A stretch of DNA of 64,000 nucleotides from Saccharothrix syringae (lineage in GTDB: Bacteria > Actinomycetota > Actinomycetes > Mycobacteriales > Pseudonocardiaceae), in NCBI RefSeq assembly GCF_009498035.1, contig NZ_CP034550.1, positions 6,572,001-6,636,000 on the forward strand. Direction: 5' to 3'. Numbering within the stretch: the first letter of the stretch is position 1; each line of letters starts with the position of its first letter. The position numbers and the translations under genes were made by a program. The notes beneath the pieces are model-generated. The model was not told the origin of the DNA. It worked only from the letters and a program-made list of their open reading frames with translations, and ran no database searches. Of the stretch, positions 63,635-64,000 are shown piece after piece.

Positions 63635-64000
63635 TCAGGCCACGGCCCGCCGTGCCGCGCGGGCCGCGGCGGCGGCGCCGAACCCGGTGAACAACGCCAC
63701 CGACACCGGGTCCGTCGCGGCGTACCACTCGGGATGCCACTGCACGGCGAGGCAGAACGCCGCCCCCTCGGCGGAGGCCGCCTCCACCACGCCGTCCGGC
63801 GCCACCGCCTCGACCCGCAGGCCGGGCGCGAGTCGGTCGATCGCCTGGTGGTGCAAGGAGTTGACCTCGACGCTCGACTGGCCGAGCAGCCCGCGCAGGA
63901 CACCGCTCCCGGTCAGGCGCACCGGGTGCGCGGGCAGGTACTGCTCGTCGCGGGGCAGCGAGAGGTCCTCGGTGTGCCCGGTGACGTCGCGCAGGGTGCC
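63635..64000 (-). CDS. Class I glutamine amidotransferase-like gamma-glutamyl hydrolase (partial, 5' end beyond window)
   Basis: The C-terminal ~121 residues. NSLHHQAIDRLAPGLRVEAV and the catalytic His-Glu pair AVQWHPEWYAATDP are typical of the peptidase C26/PuuD group, which hydrolyse gamma-glutamyl amides; the nucleophilic Cys would be upstream, outside the window. It converges on the methyltransferase with a 29-base gap. If part of the same pathway, it could remove a gamma-glutamyl protecting group, as in other amino-acid-derived metabolites (inference). Confidence 0.87.
   Translation of the reverse strand, partial: GTLRDVTGHTEDLSLPRDEQYLPAHPVRLTGSGVLRGLLGQSSVEVNSLHHQAIDRLAPGLRVEAVAPDGVVEAASAEGAAFCLAVQWHPEWYAATDPVSVALFTGFGAAAAARAARRAVA

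Overview
The window is very GC-rich actinomycete DNA. Codons end strongly in G or C, GTG starts are common, and many genes overlap by four bases (ATGA/GTGA). The gene content (enediyne-type UnbV/UnbU genes, a SARP regulator, the MSMEG_0565-0572-type nitrilase cluster, a class I LysRS homologue) suits a natural-product-rich actinobacterium, probably of the Pseudonocardiales; that placement is inference.

Region 1 (1-20.5 kb) is a biosynthetic neighbourhood. Two divergent UnbV-UnbU pairs (3604-5586/2567-3607 and 10784-12751/12757-13788) are of the kind found beside enediyne PKS genes, though no PKS lies in the window. With them are an acyl-CoA carboxylase beta subunit (cut by the left edge), a flavin reductase, a free-standing malonyl-type acyltransferase, and a second leftward operon of hydroxycinnamoyl-CoA hydratase-lyase-like protein, CoA ligase, DUF899 protein and SDR that ends in a perfect 20-bp hairpin. 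An AraC regulator, two membrane proteins, a flavoprotein and a degenerate PEP-utilising enzyme follow.

Region 2 (20.6-43.6 kb) is an accessory zone full of decayed insertion sequences: IS630 (including a 598-bp internally deleted element with intact ends), IS3, IS4, ISL3, IS21, IS5 and a serine-recombinase fragment. Intact single genes sit between them: GNAT, a STAND/TPR protein with a possible amyloid-signalling motif, small secreted proteins, two lectins, a chitin-active AA10 monooxygenase behind a perfect DasR-type site, an HxlR regulator with a divergent epoxide-hydrolase-like gene, a lone CheB domain, a GAF-ANTAR regulator and an AraC regulator.

Region 3 (43.9-51.8 kb) is an eight-gene Nit1C-type operon: flavoprotein, amidohydrolase, Sll0783-like protein, radical SAM, GNAT-AIR synthase fusion, two tandem nitrilase-family proteins and a glycosyltransferase. 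The second nitrilase has lost the catalytic Cys and Glu.

Region 4 (51.9-64 kb) is the most novel-looking part. A leftward operon carries a class I lysyl-tRNA synthetase paralogue, a divergent aldehyde dehydrogenase and an MFS exporter. Next to it are a large SARP regulator and a rightward operon with a FemAB/GNAT-like transferase (TTA codon at position 16), an MFS transporter fused in frame to a homoserine O-acetyltransferase, and a methyltransferase. A class I glutamine amidotransferase of the gamma-glutamyl hydrolase type converges from the right edge. I infer an aminoacyl-tRNA-dependent pathway for a small amino-acid-derived metabolite.
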